Notes: generated by a model not told the origin, from the sequence alone. Numbered from the stretch's first letter, positions 20,691-29,627 are shown. The stretch: 44,688 bases of DNA from Bacteroides sp. 43_108 (GCA_001915545.1 MNQS01000013.1:1-44688); one strand, 5' to 3'. Numbers and translations: made by a program.

Positions 20691-21497
20691 ATGAAAAAGA
20701 TTGAATGTGTTATAATGGACTGGGCTGGAACAGCCGTCGATTATGGATGTTTTGCACCTGTAGCAGCTTTCATTGATGCTTTTGCTTCTATTGGTGTTGA
20801 TATTACTGCTGATGAGGCACGAGCTCCTATGGGTATGACAAAGATTGATCATATACGCACACTGTTTGCGTTTGAGCGTATCTCTGGGGTGTTCCGCAAC
20901 GTATACGGACGCGAATATGGTGAAGAAGATGTTCTTAAGTGTTACGCAGAATTCGAGCGTAGATTGTTTGCAACATTGTCTGACTATACTGATCCTATAG
21001 AAGGAGTGATAGAGACGCTCGATGTCATAAGAAAATCTGGTGTCAAGATCGGTTCTACTACCGGATATACGTCAGAGATGATGAAGGTTGTGGTGCCTGC
21101 AGCAGAATCCAAGGGATACCATGTTGACAACTGTGTAACTTCGGACGGACTTCCTGGAGGTCGACCATTGCCTTTCATGATATATAAGAATATGTGTGAT
21201 CTGGCTGTAGCATCACGTTTTTCAGTATTGAAATACGGTGATACGATATCAGATATAAAGGAAGGTGTGAATGCAGGAGTCTGGACAGTCGGTGTAATCT
21301 TGGGCAGCAGTGAACTTGGTCTTACCGAGAAGGAAATTGCAGAAATGCCTTCTGATGAGCTGAAGCGCAGAATGAATGCCGTACGTAACAGAATGTATGC
21401 TGCCGGAGCGCATTATGTGGTAGAGAGCGTACGTGAACTTCCTGCTCTAATTGAATCAATAAATGCGCGTATGTCTTCCGACAATTTTATGATGTGA
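20691..21497 (+). CDS. phnX: Phosphonoacetaldehyde hydrolase
   Basis: 268 aa, full length for the family. HAD-superfamily enzyme that cleaves the C-P bond of phosphonoacetaldehyde to acetaldehyde and phosphate in the cytoplasm. The nucleophile is D10 in the MDWAGTAVDYG motif, matching the family's conserved aspartate. K51 in APMGMTKIDH is the Schiff-base lysine characteristic of PhnX within the HAD superfamily. Later motifs (GSTTGYT, KYGDTISDIKEG) complete the HAD core, and DGLPGGRP is typical of PhnX. It is followed 47 bp later by phnW, the enzyme that makes its substrate, so the pair forms the standard two-step 2-aminoethylphosphonate degradation pathway. Confidence 0.95.
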   Translation: MKKIECVIMDWAGTAVDYGCFAPVAAFIDAFASIGVDITADEARAPMGMTKIDHIRTLFAFERISGVFRNVYGREYGEEDVLKCYAEFERRLFATLSDYTDPIEGVIETLDVIRKSGVKIGSTTGYTSEMMKVVVPAAESKGYHVDNCVTSDGLPGGRPLPFMIYKNMCDLAVASRFSVLKYGDTISDIKEGVNAGVWTVGVILGSSELGLTEKEIAEMPSDELKRRMNAVRNRMYAAGAHYVVESVRELPALIESINARMSSDNFMM

Positions 21498-21544
21498 TAG
21501 TTTTTTAGATATTGTTGAACATTGAAATATAATAAAACACAATT

Positions 21545-22633
21545 ATGAGACCTTATATATTGCTTACACCTGGACCGTTGACTACGAGCGAAACTGTAAA
21601 ACAGGCTATGATGAGTGACTGGTGCACATGGGACGACGACTACAATATTGGAATAGTACAGAAAATCAGAAAAGAGCTTGTAGAGCTGGCTGCGTCTGAC
21701 ACATCAGACTATACGGCAGTTCTTATGCAGGGAAGCGGAAGTTTCTGTGTCGAGTCTGCAATAGGCACAACTGTACGTCCTGAAGACACTTTGTTGATAG
21801 CTGCCAATGGTGCCTATGGAGAGCGTATGGGCAAGATAGCAGAATACTACGGCATTAATTATAATCTTATGAAATTTGACGAAACTTCAGCCGTAGATCC
21901 TGCTGCGATAGAAAAATATCTTGACGAGCATGAAGAAGTTACTCATGTTTCTGTAGTTCATTGTGAAACCACTACCGGCATATTAAATCCTATTTCTGAG
22001 ATTTCTGAAGTTGTCAAGAAGCACGGAAAGATATTTATCGTCGATGCAATGAGCAGTTTCGGTGGTGTTCCTATCGATATGTTTTCACTTGGCATAGATG
22101 TATTGATCAGCAGTGCAAACAAGTGCATACAGGGTGTTCCAGGTTTCGGTTTTGTGATTATACGCCGTTCTTTGCTGGAAAAATGCAAAGGCGTTGCCCG
22201 ATCTTTGTCTCTTGACCTGTATGATCAGTGGAATACAATGGAAAGCGGACACGGCAAATGGCGTTTTACTTCGCCTACACATGTTGTACGTGCATTCATG
22301 CAGGCTCTTGAGGAATTGAAAGCCGAGGGTGGGGTTGAAGCCCGCCATAGAAGATATTGCGAGAACCACCGTGTACTTGTCGACGGCATGCGCAAGATCG
22401 GATTCAAGACTCTTCTTCCTGATAACATACAGTCGCCTGTAATCACGTCTTTCCTTTACCCTTGTAACGATTTCGACTTCAAGAAATTCTACGGTGAACT
22501 GAAAAATGAGGGATTTGTCATTTATCCTGGAAAGATTTCTCAGGCAGACACATTCAGAATTGGCAATATCGGCGATGTTTTCCCTGATGACTTCAAAAAG
22601 CTGACAGACACGATTTCGCGCATTTTGGCTTGA
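21545..22633 (+). CDS. phnW: 2-aminoethylphosphonate-pyruvate transaminase
   Basis: 362 aa PLP-dependent class V aminotransferase. It transfers the amino group of 2-aminoethylphosphonate to pyruvate, giving phosphonoacetaldehyde and alanine. The N-terminus LLTPGPLTTSETVK and the HCETTTGILNP and DAMSSFGG motifs are hallmarks of the family. K193 in SSANKCIQGVPGFGF is the expected PLP lysine. It lies just after phnX and ends at a large hairpin shared with the convergent gene downstream. Confidence 0.95.
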   Translation: MRPYILLTPGPLTTSETVKQAMMSDWCTWDDDYNIGIVQKIRKELVELAASDTSDYTAVLMQGSGSFCVESAIGTTVRPEDTLLIAANGAYGERMGKIAEYYGINYNLMKFDETSAVDPAAIEKYLDEHEEVTHVSVVHCETTTGILNPISEISEVVKKHGKIFIVDAMSSFGGVPIDMFSLGIDVLISSANKCIQGVPGFGFVIIRRSLLEKCKGVARSLSLDLYDQWNTMESGHGKWRFTSPTHVVRAFMQALEELKAEGGVEARHRRYCENHRVLVDGMRKIGFKTLLPDNIQSPVITSFLYPCNDFDFKKFYGELKNEGFVIYPGKISQADTFRIGNIGDVFPDDFKKLTDTISRILA

Positions 22634-22688
22634 CTGCAGTCTGGTGTTGAAATCAGTTATAACAATTCTTGCCGTCGCAGGCGCTTGT

Positions 22689-22742
22689 AAAATAAATTGC
22701 GGGCACTCGGAATTCTATTTCTGAGCGCCCGCAATTTATTTT
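22689..22742. terminator. Long bidirectional terminator hairpin between phnW and the convergent gene
   Basis: A perfect 16-bp stem (22689-22704 with 22727-22742) extends inward with G-U or mismatched pairs to a small loop. A-rich and T-rich flanks suit termination on both strands. The inner part carries CGGGCACTC and GAGCGCCCG, 23 bp apart. This is similar to the GAGCCCTCG arrays at 13112 and 38189, so the hairpin may belong to that repeat family. Confidence 0.85.
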
Positions 22743-22755
22743 GTTTGTATCTGCG

Positions 22756-23646
22756 TTATAGAAGTTTCAGTAAACGCTTCTCCCTGAGCAGTCCTTCAAT
22801 GTCCTTGTCGGGAGATTCCATCATGATGCTTCTTATGACATCAATGTTTTCACATGCATATTTGTAGTATTTCATCTGTTCCTCGTTCAGCTTGTCTTTC
22901 GGTATCACCGTTGTGCGCATCTGGGCAAACTCTTCGAGTGACGCATCGTCTTTTTCTTTTACGAATATTATGCGTCTCGATATCGGATTGCCGTTGTAGT
23001 CGTTGGTCAGGTATATGCCCTTGAGTATGTTGGGATGTTCGAACACCGGCAACTGCAGGTAAATGACTTTCAGCGTAAATTGAAGTCTCTTCTGTTCATT
23101 GAAGAGCATGTAGCCTATCTGATGGCGTGAGAATATGCCTATTCCCGAATAAAATTCGCCCGACATGCTTTGTGAGTAGACTGTAGGTATGGTGTCATTT
23201 TCTGCATTTGCAGGAATCAGATACGGTTCGATTTTCAGTCCGTCGGAGAATGACGAAGCACTGTATGCCGTGTAAAGTCCTTCGTAAATGCCTATGTTAG
23301 AGGCACATTTCACGGATTCTTTCTCCATGTCGTCAATGAATGTATGTGTATTGACAGGTCCGTTGCCGTGTTTGGGCCTTATGAGGAGCAGTGTGTCGTA
23401 CAGCGAATCGATTGAGCCCAGAAGCTTTCGTTTCGACACGTTGTTGACCAGTGCCAGAGAATCGTCCAGTGCTCTGTCGGATTCTTCTCCGTTGGATATC
23501 ATGTTTATATATGCCGGCAGCACCGAAGAATACAGTGAAGACAGAACGCTGGCCGCTATGTCGGTCTCTTCCGAAATGTCCTTCATTTTTACTCCTGTTT
23601 CCCGGAGCTTTTTCATCTGTTCGTAGATGGCTATCAATTTATCCAT
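22756..23646 (-). CDS. Uncharacterised protein with N-terminal HTH-like segment; possible regulator
   Basis: 296 aa, no family recognised with certainty. Residues 1-45 (LRETGVKMKDISEETDI followed by a second helix) read like a helix-turn-helix: a G-V/K-x-x-D-I-S-E-x-x-x-I pattern as in DNA-binding domains that select small ligands or partners. The remainder is a mixed alpha/beta domain with no enzyme motif. It has no signal peptide or membrane segment, so it should be cytoplasmic. It is divergent from the transporter-led operon and convergent with phnW, a typical place for a local regulator. Its promoter box sits inside a perfect 14-bp palindrome. A role in controlling the phosphonate genes is inference. 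Confidence 0.6.
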   Translation of the reverse strand: MDKLIAIYEQMKKLRETGVKMKDISEETDIAASVLSSLYSSVLPAYINMISNGEESDRALDDSLALVNNVSKRKLLGSIDSLYDTLLLIRPKHGNGPVNTHTFIDDMEKESVKCASNIGIYEGLYTAYSASSFSDGLKIEPYLIPANAENDTIPTVYSQSMSGEFYSGIGIFSRHQIGYMLFNEQKRLQFTLKVIYLQLPVFEHPNILKGIYLTNDYNGNPISRRIIFVKEKDDASLEEFAQMRTTVIPKDKLNEEQMKYYKYACENIDVIRSIMMESPDKDIEGLLREKRLLKLL

Positions 23647-23661
23647 AGTATGTCCGAAAAA

Positions 23662-23676
23662 ATATTTGCAAATATA
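23662..23676 (-). promoter_or_regulatory. -7 box inside a 14-bp perfect palindrome upstream of the putative regulator
   Basis: The minus strand reads TATATTTG (23676-23669), matching TAnnTTTG, 16-30 bp before the start codon. The box is embedded in the perfect palindrome ATATTTGCAAATAT (23662-23675). This could be an autoregulatory operator or a by-product of the promoter sequence. Confidence 0.5.
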
Positions 23677-23812
23677 GTGCCTGAATGTTACATTCTTGTT
23701 AAAATATCACTCTATTTGTAACGAAGCTGTTTCATTAATATTACATTATAAGATGTTATAAATTAGTGCAATTATACATTATAAATTAATATTTTCAGCA
23801 TTTTACTTGGAA

Positions 23813-23820
23813 TACTTTTG
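23813..23820 (+). promoter_or_regulatory. -7 promoter box of the transporter-FAD-Etf-porin operon
   Basis: TACTTTTG matches TAnnTTTG and lies 42 bp before the first start codon of the operon. The divergent region 23647-23862 between regulator and operon is very AT-rich. Confidence 0.6.
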
Positions 23821-23862
23821 CAGTCGATAAATCGAAAAAAATATCAAAAGTAAAACTTATAT

Positions 23863-25179
23863 ATGAAACAGATTATCGACGTTAAAAGAAAATCAGAACT
23901 CATTCTGATATTGTGGGCCGGCAGTGCGGCGTTGTTGTCGTACTCGTTGGTGTATGCGCTGCGTAAGCCTTATACGGCTGCTTCTTTCGAAGGTTTGTCT
24001 CTTATGGGCATAGATTACAAGGTTGCTGTTACGACCATACAGATTCTTGGTTATGTGATAGCGAAGTTTTTCGGAATCAAGATCATTTCGGAACTTAAGA
24101 AAGAAAACCGATTCCGATTCTTTGTGGGTTCAGCAGTGCTGGCAGAAATCTCGCTCTTGCTTTTCGGAATGTTCGACGCCCCATTCAATGCATTTGCAAT
24201 GTTCCTCAATGGTTTGTCGCTCGGATGCATGTGGGGAATAATTTTCAGTTTCATCGAAGGACGCAAAATCACCGACATTCTTGCCAGCCTGCTCGGAGTG
24301 AGCATGGTGTTCAGTTCCGGTCTTTCTAAGAGTGTTGGCCTCTTTGTCATCAATGATTTGGGTATTGATCAGTTCTGGATGCCGGCCATCATAGGTGGAG
24401 TTGCTTTGCCTCTGCTTGTGTTCATGGGATACATGCTTAAAAAATTGCCACGTCCAACTGAAGAAGACATTGCCTTGAGAAATGAACGTGTTGTTCTGGA
24501 CAGCAAGGGACGCAAGAGCCTTTTCCTGAAATATGCTCCGATACTTACTCTTCTTTTTGTCGCAAACTTCATGCTTTTGGTTTTGCGCGATGTAAAGGAG
24601 GATTTTCTTGTGTACATATTGGATATGAGCAATCAGTCGTCATGGATGTTTGCACGCGTAGATACAGTCGTAACACTGATTGTATTGGGAATACTCGGTC
24701 TCTTCATGTTCTGCAAGAGCAATATACGTGTACTGCTGTCGCTCATATTTATAGTTGTTGCGGCATGTCTGGTGATGACTTATGTATCGTTCAACTATGC
24801 TGTTCTTGATCTGGAACCTGTTGTTTGGCTGTTCATCGAGAGCTTGTCGCTTTACATTGCTTATCTGACATTCCAGACAATATTCTTCGACCGTTTCATC
24901 GCTTGTTTCCGAATCAAGGGAAACGTAGGTTTCTTCATTGCCATGATAGACTTTATCGGCTATATGGGCACAGTGACACTGTTGTTCACTAAAGAGCTTT
25001 TTGCAGTCGATGTAGAGTGGTTTGCCATGTTCAACCACATAGCCGGATTTGTTGGTGCCGTGTGTGCTGTACTGTTCACCCTTGCGGGTATTCTGATATA
25101 TCGGTTTTACCAGAAAAAATATGCTGTAGGCAAAAGCGAAGATTACATTATAAATATAGCTCAATATAAAACTGTTTGA
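23863..25179 (+). CDS. MFS-type membrane transporter (DUF5690-like)
   Basis: 438 aa with about 12 hydrophobic helices and a basic cytoplasmic N-terminus. The second segment (YSLVYALRKPYTAA) resembles organophosphate/phosphonate-type major facilitator proteins and the DUF5690 family of Bacteroidetes. A central charged loop (LPRPTEEDIALRNERVV) separates the two halves. It is the first gene of a five-gene operon; the FAD oxidoreductase starts 6 bp after it. Given phnXW next door, the likely cargo is an aminophosphonate or the product of its breakdown, but the substrate cannot be read from the sequence. Confidence 0.8.
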   Translation: MKQIIDVKRKSELILILWAGSAALLSYSLVYALRKPYTAASFEGLSLMGIDYKVAVTTIQILGYVIAKFFGIKIISELKKENRFRFFVGSAVLAEISLLLFGMFDAPFNAFAMFLNGLSLGCMWGIIFSFIEGRKITDILASLLGVSMVFSSGLSKSVGLFVINDLGIDQFWMPAIIGGVALPLLVFMGYMLKKLPRPTEEDIALRNERVVLDSKGRKSLFLKYAPILTLLFVANFMLLVLRDVKEDFLVYILDMSNQSSWMFARVDTVVTLIVLGILGLFMFCKSNIRVLLSLIFIVVAACLVMTYVSFNYAVLDLEPVVWLFIESLSLYIAYLTFQTIFFDRFIACFRIKGNVGFFIAMIDFIGYMGTVTLLFTKELFAVDVEWFAMFNHIAGFVGAVCAVLFTLAGILIYRFYQKKYAVGKSEDYIINIAQYKTV

Positions 25180-25185
25180 ATAAAG

Positions 25186-26412
25186 ATGAAAACCAATTAT
25201 GACATCATTATTGTAGGTGGCGGACTTTTGGGATGTGCCACTGCATATCAACTCTCCAAGCGTGGTGCAGGAAGCATTCTGCTGCTTGACGGAAATGATA
25301 TAGCTTCTCAGGCTTCGTCGCGTGCTGCATGTCTGCTCACCAGAGCCAGAACAAAACCTGGACTTATGGAGCTTGTACAGGAAACCTATGACTGCATATC
25401 TGAGATTGAGACGCTCTTGGGTGAGTCTTTGGAACTTCAGGAGTGCGGAAGCATAACGATTGCTTCGTCTGACGCTTCTTTGAAAGAGGTTGAGGCACTT
25501 GAGAAGGCTGCAAACAGTTTCGGCATTCCAAATGAACGGATAGACAGAAAGCGAACTGCAGAACTTTTGCCGTGGATTGATGCCGAGGCGGTCGATGTTG
25601 CACTCTATATGCCTACTGATGCTTTCATAGATTCTGCAATGCTGTGCAACGGTTATGCCAAGGCTGCCGCTGTCAATGGGGTAGACGTAAGGCCAAAATC
25701 AAAGGTCAAGGAGATATGTGTCGGCGCCGGACGTGTGTCGGGTGTAAGATTGGTTGACGGAACAGAATTCAGCGCACCTGTAGTAGTCAATGCCGCCGGT
25801 GCATGGGCCAACCTTCTTATGCGTCCTCTAGGAGTAGGACTTCCTTTTACTCCTGTAAGAAGTCATTTCTGGATAACAAGTGTCGACAAGGAACGTTTTC
25901 CTGCAGGACATCCTTTTACTGTCATTCCTGATGCTCGTGCCTTCACTCGTTCCGATGTAGGTGCTCTGATCATAGGTCTGCGTGAAAGCACATGCCAGTC
26001 TTTCGATCCGGCATCGCTTACAGACAGCCTGGAAGATTTCGATTTCAATAAATCTGCCAAATGGACTGTCATGGACGAATGTGCACCGCTTTTAAAGAAG
26101 TATCTGCACGACATTGATGAATTGCCGATTGCTCACTACATGGCAGGGCCTTCATGCTATGTTCCGGATGCAAAATTCGTGATTGGTGCAATAACGGAAT
26201 ACGAAGGACTTTACGCTGTGGCCGGATGCTGTGGTGGCGGAGTTGCCGCTGGAGGCGGAATGGGGCGTCTTGCCGCAGAGCTGATTATGGGCCAGAATCC
26301 GTTTGTCGACCCAGAAATGTTCTCTCCTTCACGTTTTGGTACGGTTGATCCTTTCTCACCTGATTTCCAAAAGAGATGTGCCGATGCACGTTCCAATAAG
26401 AAGGGCGGATAG
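25186..26412 (+). CDS. DAO-family FAD-dependent amine oxidoreductase
   Basis: 408 aa. The N-terminal Rossmann motif VGGGLLGCATAYQL (G11, G13, G16) binds FAD. The ASSRAACLLTR segment, VVNAAGAWA and the C-terminal AVAGCCGGGVAAGGGMG flavin loop place it in the glycine/D-amino-acid oxidase family. That family includes the sarcosine and dimethylglycine dehydrogenases and the phosphonate-linked PbfD enzymes that oxidise N-methyl-2-aminoethylphosphonate. No signal peptide, so cytoplasmic. It lies between an MFS transporter and electron-transfer-flavoprotein genes, which suggests that it works as a dehydrogenase passing electrons to ETF rather than as an oxidase. The substrate (an N-alkylated aminophosphonate or other secondary amine) is inferred from context. 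Confidence 0.82.
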   Translation: MKTNYDIIIVGGGLLGCATAYQLSKRGAGSILLLDGNDIASQASSRAACLLTRARTKPGLMELVQETYDCISEIETLLGESLELQECGSITIASSDASLKEVEALEKAANSFGIPNERIDRKRTAELLPWIDAEAVDVALYMPTDAFIDSAMLCNGYAKAAAVNGVDVRPKSKVKEICVGAGRVSGVRLVDGTEFSAPVVVNAAGAWANLLMRPLGVGLPFTPVRSHFWITSVDKERFPAGHPFTVIPDARAFTRSDVGALIIGLRESTCQSFDPASLTDSLEDFDFNKSAKWTVMDECAPLLKKYLHDIDELPIAHYMAGPSCYVPDAKFVIGAITEYEGLYAVAGCCGGGVAAGGGMGRLAAELIMGQNPFVDPEMFSPSRFGTVDPFSPDFQKRCADARSNKKGG

Positions 26413-26465
26413 ACATTCCCGATTTGCATGTTATTTATTCTTTGGTTGTATAAATTGATGATTAT

Positions 26466-27257
26466 ATGAACAGATATATAGTATTTATGAAACAGGTTCC
26501 GCTGTCTACAAAAATAGATATGGACCCTGAAACAAAAACATTGAAGCGTTCTTCCGCGCTTGCACAGGTAAATCCCGATGATCTTCATGCTCTTCAGTGT
26601 GCGCTTGACCTGAAGAAATTGACCGGTGCCGAAGTTGTTGCTGTGACTATGGGACCACCTTCGGCCGAAGAAGTCCTGCGCGAGGCTTTGCAAAGAGGTG
26701 CAGACAGAGGTATATTGCTGACATCGCGCGCTTTTGCAGGAAGTGACACTTATTGCACTGCCAGGGTTCTTGCCACGGTGGCTGAGCGAATCGGCGGTTA
26801 TGGCATTCTTTTCTTCGGACGTATGGCCATCGACGGTGACACTGCTCAGGTGGGGCCGGAGGTTGCCGGTATGCTTGGCATTCCGCAGTGTACTTATCTG
26901 GTTTCGATTGATAAGGTTGGAAATGAATCTGTTGTCTTGTCTAAACAGCACGGAAATGTCGTTAGACAGATGGAAGTGCAGTTGCCGTGTGCAGTAATGG
27001 TGGGCAAGGAGAACTCCCGACTTGACTGCCTGACATTGGCAGGATGGCGCAGGGCGATGAAGCAGGATATAACTGTATGGAATGAGAATGACTTGCAGCT
27101 CGACCTGTCATCCGTCGGCCTCAACGCTTCTCCAACCAAGGTGGTTTCTACGGAAATTCCCCAGAACACCAAGAATATTTCTTGGCTGGATTCGTCGGCA
27201 GACGTTGTGTCTGTGGTAGAAAAAATGTCTAACGTATTGAACTGTCAAACTTTATGA
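26466..27257 (+). CDS. etfB: Electron transfer flavoprotein beta subunit
   Basis: 263 aa. Starts MNRYIVFMKQVPLSTKIDMD, typical of EtfB. The DLHALQCALDLK segment and the signature FFGRMAIDGDTAQVGPEVAGMLGIPQ are conserved nucleotide-binding parts of the subunit. It pairs with EtfA, whose start overlaps the etfB stop by 4 bp (ATGA). Its job is to accept electrons from the neighbouring FAD dehydrogenase. Confidence 0.93.
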   Translation: MNRYIVFMKQVPLSTKIDMDPETKTLKRSSALAQVNPDDLHALQCALDLKKLTGAEVVAVTMGPPSAEEVLREALQRGADRGILLTSRAFAGSDTYCTARVLATVAERIGGYGILFFGRMAIDGDTAQVGPEVAGMLGIPQCTYLVSIDKVGNESVVLSKQHGNVVRQMEVQLPCAVMVGKENSRLDCLTLAGWRRAMKQDITVWNENDLQLDLSSVGLNASPTKVVSTEIPQNTKNISWLDSSADVVSVVEKMSNVLNCQTL

Positions 27258-28453
27258 ATACAGAAAAATCTTTTGCCATTCAGGTCTTGGAAGACAAATG
27301 TTCCAAATGCGGTGAATGTGAGAAAAATTGTCCTTTCGGAGCAATTAAAATGAATGGTTATCCGCAGATAGACCCTTATGCTTGCCGTCTATGCGGTAAA
27401 TGCGTAAGAACATGTCCTGATAAAGCTTTGCTGATGTCGGACAATGATTCTGCCGGAAATGTCCGAAAGGCAGACAACAGTTCCGGTATATGGGTTTTGG
27501 CCGAGGTTGATAATGGTAAGATTGCAAAAGTGACTGAGGAACTTCTCTGCAAGGCTTCCGAGCTGGCATCCGTTATGGGGTGGACTGTTGAGGCTATGCT
27601 CGTTGGTTCCGGCGTTGAGCATTTGGCTAAGGATTTGGGACGTTACGGTGCGGACCGCGTTCACCTTGTTGATGAAGATTTTTTATCTGCGCTTGTCGAT
27701 GAAGACTGTACTGAAATTGTCGTTGAACTTGTGCAGCGCATGCATCCGTCAGTCCTTCTGGTAGGTGCAACCCCTGTAGGCCGCGGATTGTCGGCACGTA
27801 TTGCTTCTCGTTTGGGTACAGGTCTTACAGCAGATTGCACTTCGCTTGAGATTGATGCTTCTGACGGACTTCTAAAGCAGATACGTCCTGCCTTTGGAGG
27901 CAATCTTATGGCTACAATATGTACACCGTATAGCAGACCTCAGATGGCATCTGTACGTCCCGGTGTTATGCCTCGCAGGATTGTTAGTCCTGATTCTTGT
28001 GCAGAAATAGTCAGACATGATTTTTCTTCTTTCAGACGCGATGAGCGCATTGATGTTTTGAGCGAGAGCATACGCGAGGTGCAGGGATGTAATCTTGAGG
28101 ACAGCCGTATAATCGTAGGCATAGGGCGAGGTGTGAAGAACCATCGTATAGTCGATGCCCTGACAGAATGGGCTTCGAAGATCGGTGCTTCTGTCTGCGG
28201 TTCGCGTGCTGCAGTGGAGTGTGGGCTGGTTGACGCTTCGCTTCAGGTAGGTCAGACCGGCAAGACTGTGTCGCCGGATCTCTACATTGCAGTAGGTATA
28301 AGCGGACAGATACAGCATACTTCCGGTATAAAAGGTGCTAAGAAGATCATTGCTGTCAATCCTGACAAGAATGCGCCGATATTCGGTATGGCGGATTATG
28401 GTCTACTGATGACTGCTGAGGATTTTCTTGCAGGTACAGGCTACAAGATATGA
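27254..28453 (+). CDS. etfA: Electron transfer flavoprotein alpha subunit with N-terminal 2[4Fe-4S] ferredoxin domain
   Basis: 399 aa, longer than a plain EtfA (about 310-320 aa) because of an N-terminal ferredoxin module. Two CX2CX2CX3CP motifs are present (C16, C19, C22, C26 and C44, C47, C50, C54), enough for two 4Fe-4S clusters. From about residue 80 the normal EtfA fold follows. The C-terminal FAD-binding region contains QVGQTGKTVSPDLYIAVGIS, HTSGIKGAKKIIAVNPD and PIFGMADYGLL. Ferredoxin-fused EtfA proteins occur in anaerobes, for example CarE of the caffeyl-CoA reductase complex, where electron bifurcation has been shown. Whether this one bifurcates is unknown. It overlaps etfB and the porin gene by 4 bp each. 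Confidence 0.93.
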   Translation: MNTEKSFAIQVLEDKCSKCGECEKNCPFGAIKMNGYPQIDPYACRLCGKCVRTCPDKALLMSDNDSAGNVRKADNSSGIWVLAEVDNGKIAKVTEELLCKASELASVMGWTVEAMLVGSGVEHLAKDLGRYGADRVHLVDEDFLSALVDEDCTEIVVELVQRMHPSVLLVGATPVGRGLSARIASRLGTGLTADCTSLEIDASDGLLKQIRPAFGGNLMATICTPYSRPQMASVRPGVMPRRIVSPDSCAEIVRHDFSSFRRDERIDVLSESIREVQGCNLEDSRIIVGIGRGVKNHRIVDALTEWASKIGASVCGSRAAVECGLVDASLQVGQTGKTVSPDLYIAVGISGQIQHTSGIKGAKKIIAVNPDKNAPIFGMADYGLLMTAEDFLAGTGYKI

Positions 28454-29586
28454 AAGGATTTATGAAAGAAATCGTATTGTGTTTTATTATTTTCATGTCG
28501 GTCGCGTGCTCTGATTGCGCGGCCGACAGCCTTACAGTGAAGTTCAGGTCGAGAGCTTTGTTTGACATGACTGCCACTGATTACGGTAAGAAGGATTTTC
28601 AGGGATATACCAGTTTGGAAGATTTCCGTGTCGGTTTCAAGGCTTCTTATGGAAATTGCGGAATTAAAGCAGACTTGGGAATCAGTGAAAAAAAAGTGTC
28701 TATAAAGGACTTCTTGTTTGATTACAACTGGGGTGATAATTGGACACTTTCTGCCGGCAATGGATATGAACCGTTTTCAATGGATATGTTGATAAGTACT
28801 GTCGACATGCGTTTTGTTCAGTCGGCATCTTCTGTCTTGGCTTTTACCGATGGACGGAAACTTGGAGTGACGGCCCATTATCACGGACAATCGCTTTATG
28901 CCGCTACTGGAGTTTATGCCAATTACGATGTGAACAGCATTGATGCCGATAAGAATAATTCTATTGTCTCGACAACCCGAATCCTGTGGCGCAGATTTAG
29001 AAATGGAGGCGTTTTTCATGTTGGAGGTGCTTTTTCTGCTCGTTCCGCTTCGGTCAACAATGACGGACCTGTAACAGGAGTTTTGGAAAGCTGTGGCGTT
29101 AGTTCTATGTTGGGAGGTTCTGTGGTGAGTGCCGAGGTGTCTGATCTTGGAAGTGAGGTCAAAGGTCTGGCAGAGGTGTTGTACACTGCACCGCGCTTTT
29201 TGTTTCAGTCAGAGTATTTCTTTGACAGATTGAACCGCATAGGGGACAAGAAGGCGTTTTTGGGACATGGAGGATATGTGCAGGGAAGTTTTCTCTTGTT
29301 GGGACGCGGATTCGGCTACGATGCATCTGTGGCTGTTCCTGGCAGACCTTTGTCGGAAAGGGCTTTGGAACTGACCGCAAGGGTGAACTATACCGACTTG
29401 AACGACGGCCGTTCGGGCATCATGGGCGGTGAGGAATGGGATTTTTCTTTGGGGCTTAATTTTTATATCAACAAATATTTTGCTGTTAAGCTGAGCGGTG
29501 ATTGTCTGCTTCCAGGGAAAAACTGTTGCGATGGATATGCAGGCAAACTGTTTCTGGGACAGGCTCGTGTACAATATATTTTCTGA
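28450..29586 (+). CDS. OprO/OprP-like outer membrane porin
   Basis: 378 aa. A signal peptide of about 25 residues (cysteines in CSDCAAD at its end) is followed by alternating beta-strands of a 16-strand type barrel. The C-terminal region (ELTARVNYTDLNDG, a G-G-x-x-W-D-F-S-L-G-L-N-F-Y-I-N-K-Y stretch, and final VQYIF) is typical of the phosphate-selective porin O/P family. An anion-selective porin fits uptake of phosphonate or phosphate across the outer membrane. Its start overlaps the etfA stop (ATGA), so it is the last gene of the operon. A second in-frame ATG at 28462 could also be the start. Confidence 0.8.
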   Translation: MKGFMKEIVLCFIIFMSVACSDCAADSLTVKFRSRALFDMTATDYGKKDFQGYTSLEDFRVGFKASYGNCGIKADLGISEKKVSIKDFLFDYNWGDNWTLSAGNGYEPFSMDMLISTVDMRFVQSASSVLAFTDGRKLGVTAHYHGQSLYAATGVYANYDVNSIDADKNNSIVSTTRILWRRFRNGGVFHVGGAFSARSASVNNDGPVTGVLESCGVSSMLGGSVVSAEVSDLGSEVKGLAEVLYTAPRFLFQSEYFFDRLNRIGDKKAFLGHGGYVQGSFLLLGRGFGYDASVAVPGRPLSERALELTARVNYTDLNDGRSGIMGGEEWDFSLGLNFYINKYFAVKLSGDCLLPGKNCCDGYAGKLFLGQARVQYIF

Positions 29587-29611
29587 TCTGCGAAACAGTT
29601 TGCCATGCTTG

Positions 29612-29627
29612 AGGCACAGCTGTGCCT
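29612..29627. terminator. 16-bp perfect palindrome between the convergent porin and radA genes
   Basis: AGGCACAGCTGTGCCT lies in the 47-bp gap between the two convergent stop codons. As RNA it forms a 6-bp stem with a 4-nt loop. No T-run follows, so terminator function is only likely by position. Confidence 0.4.
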
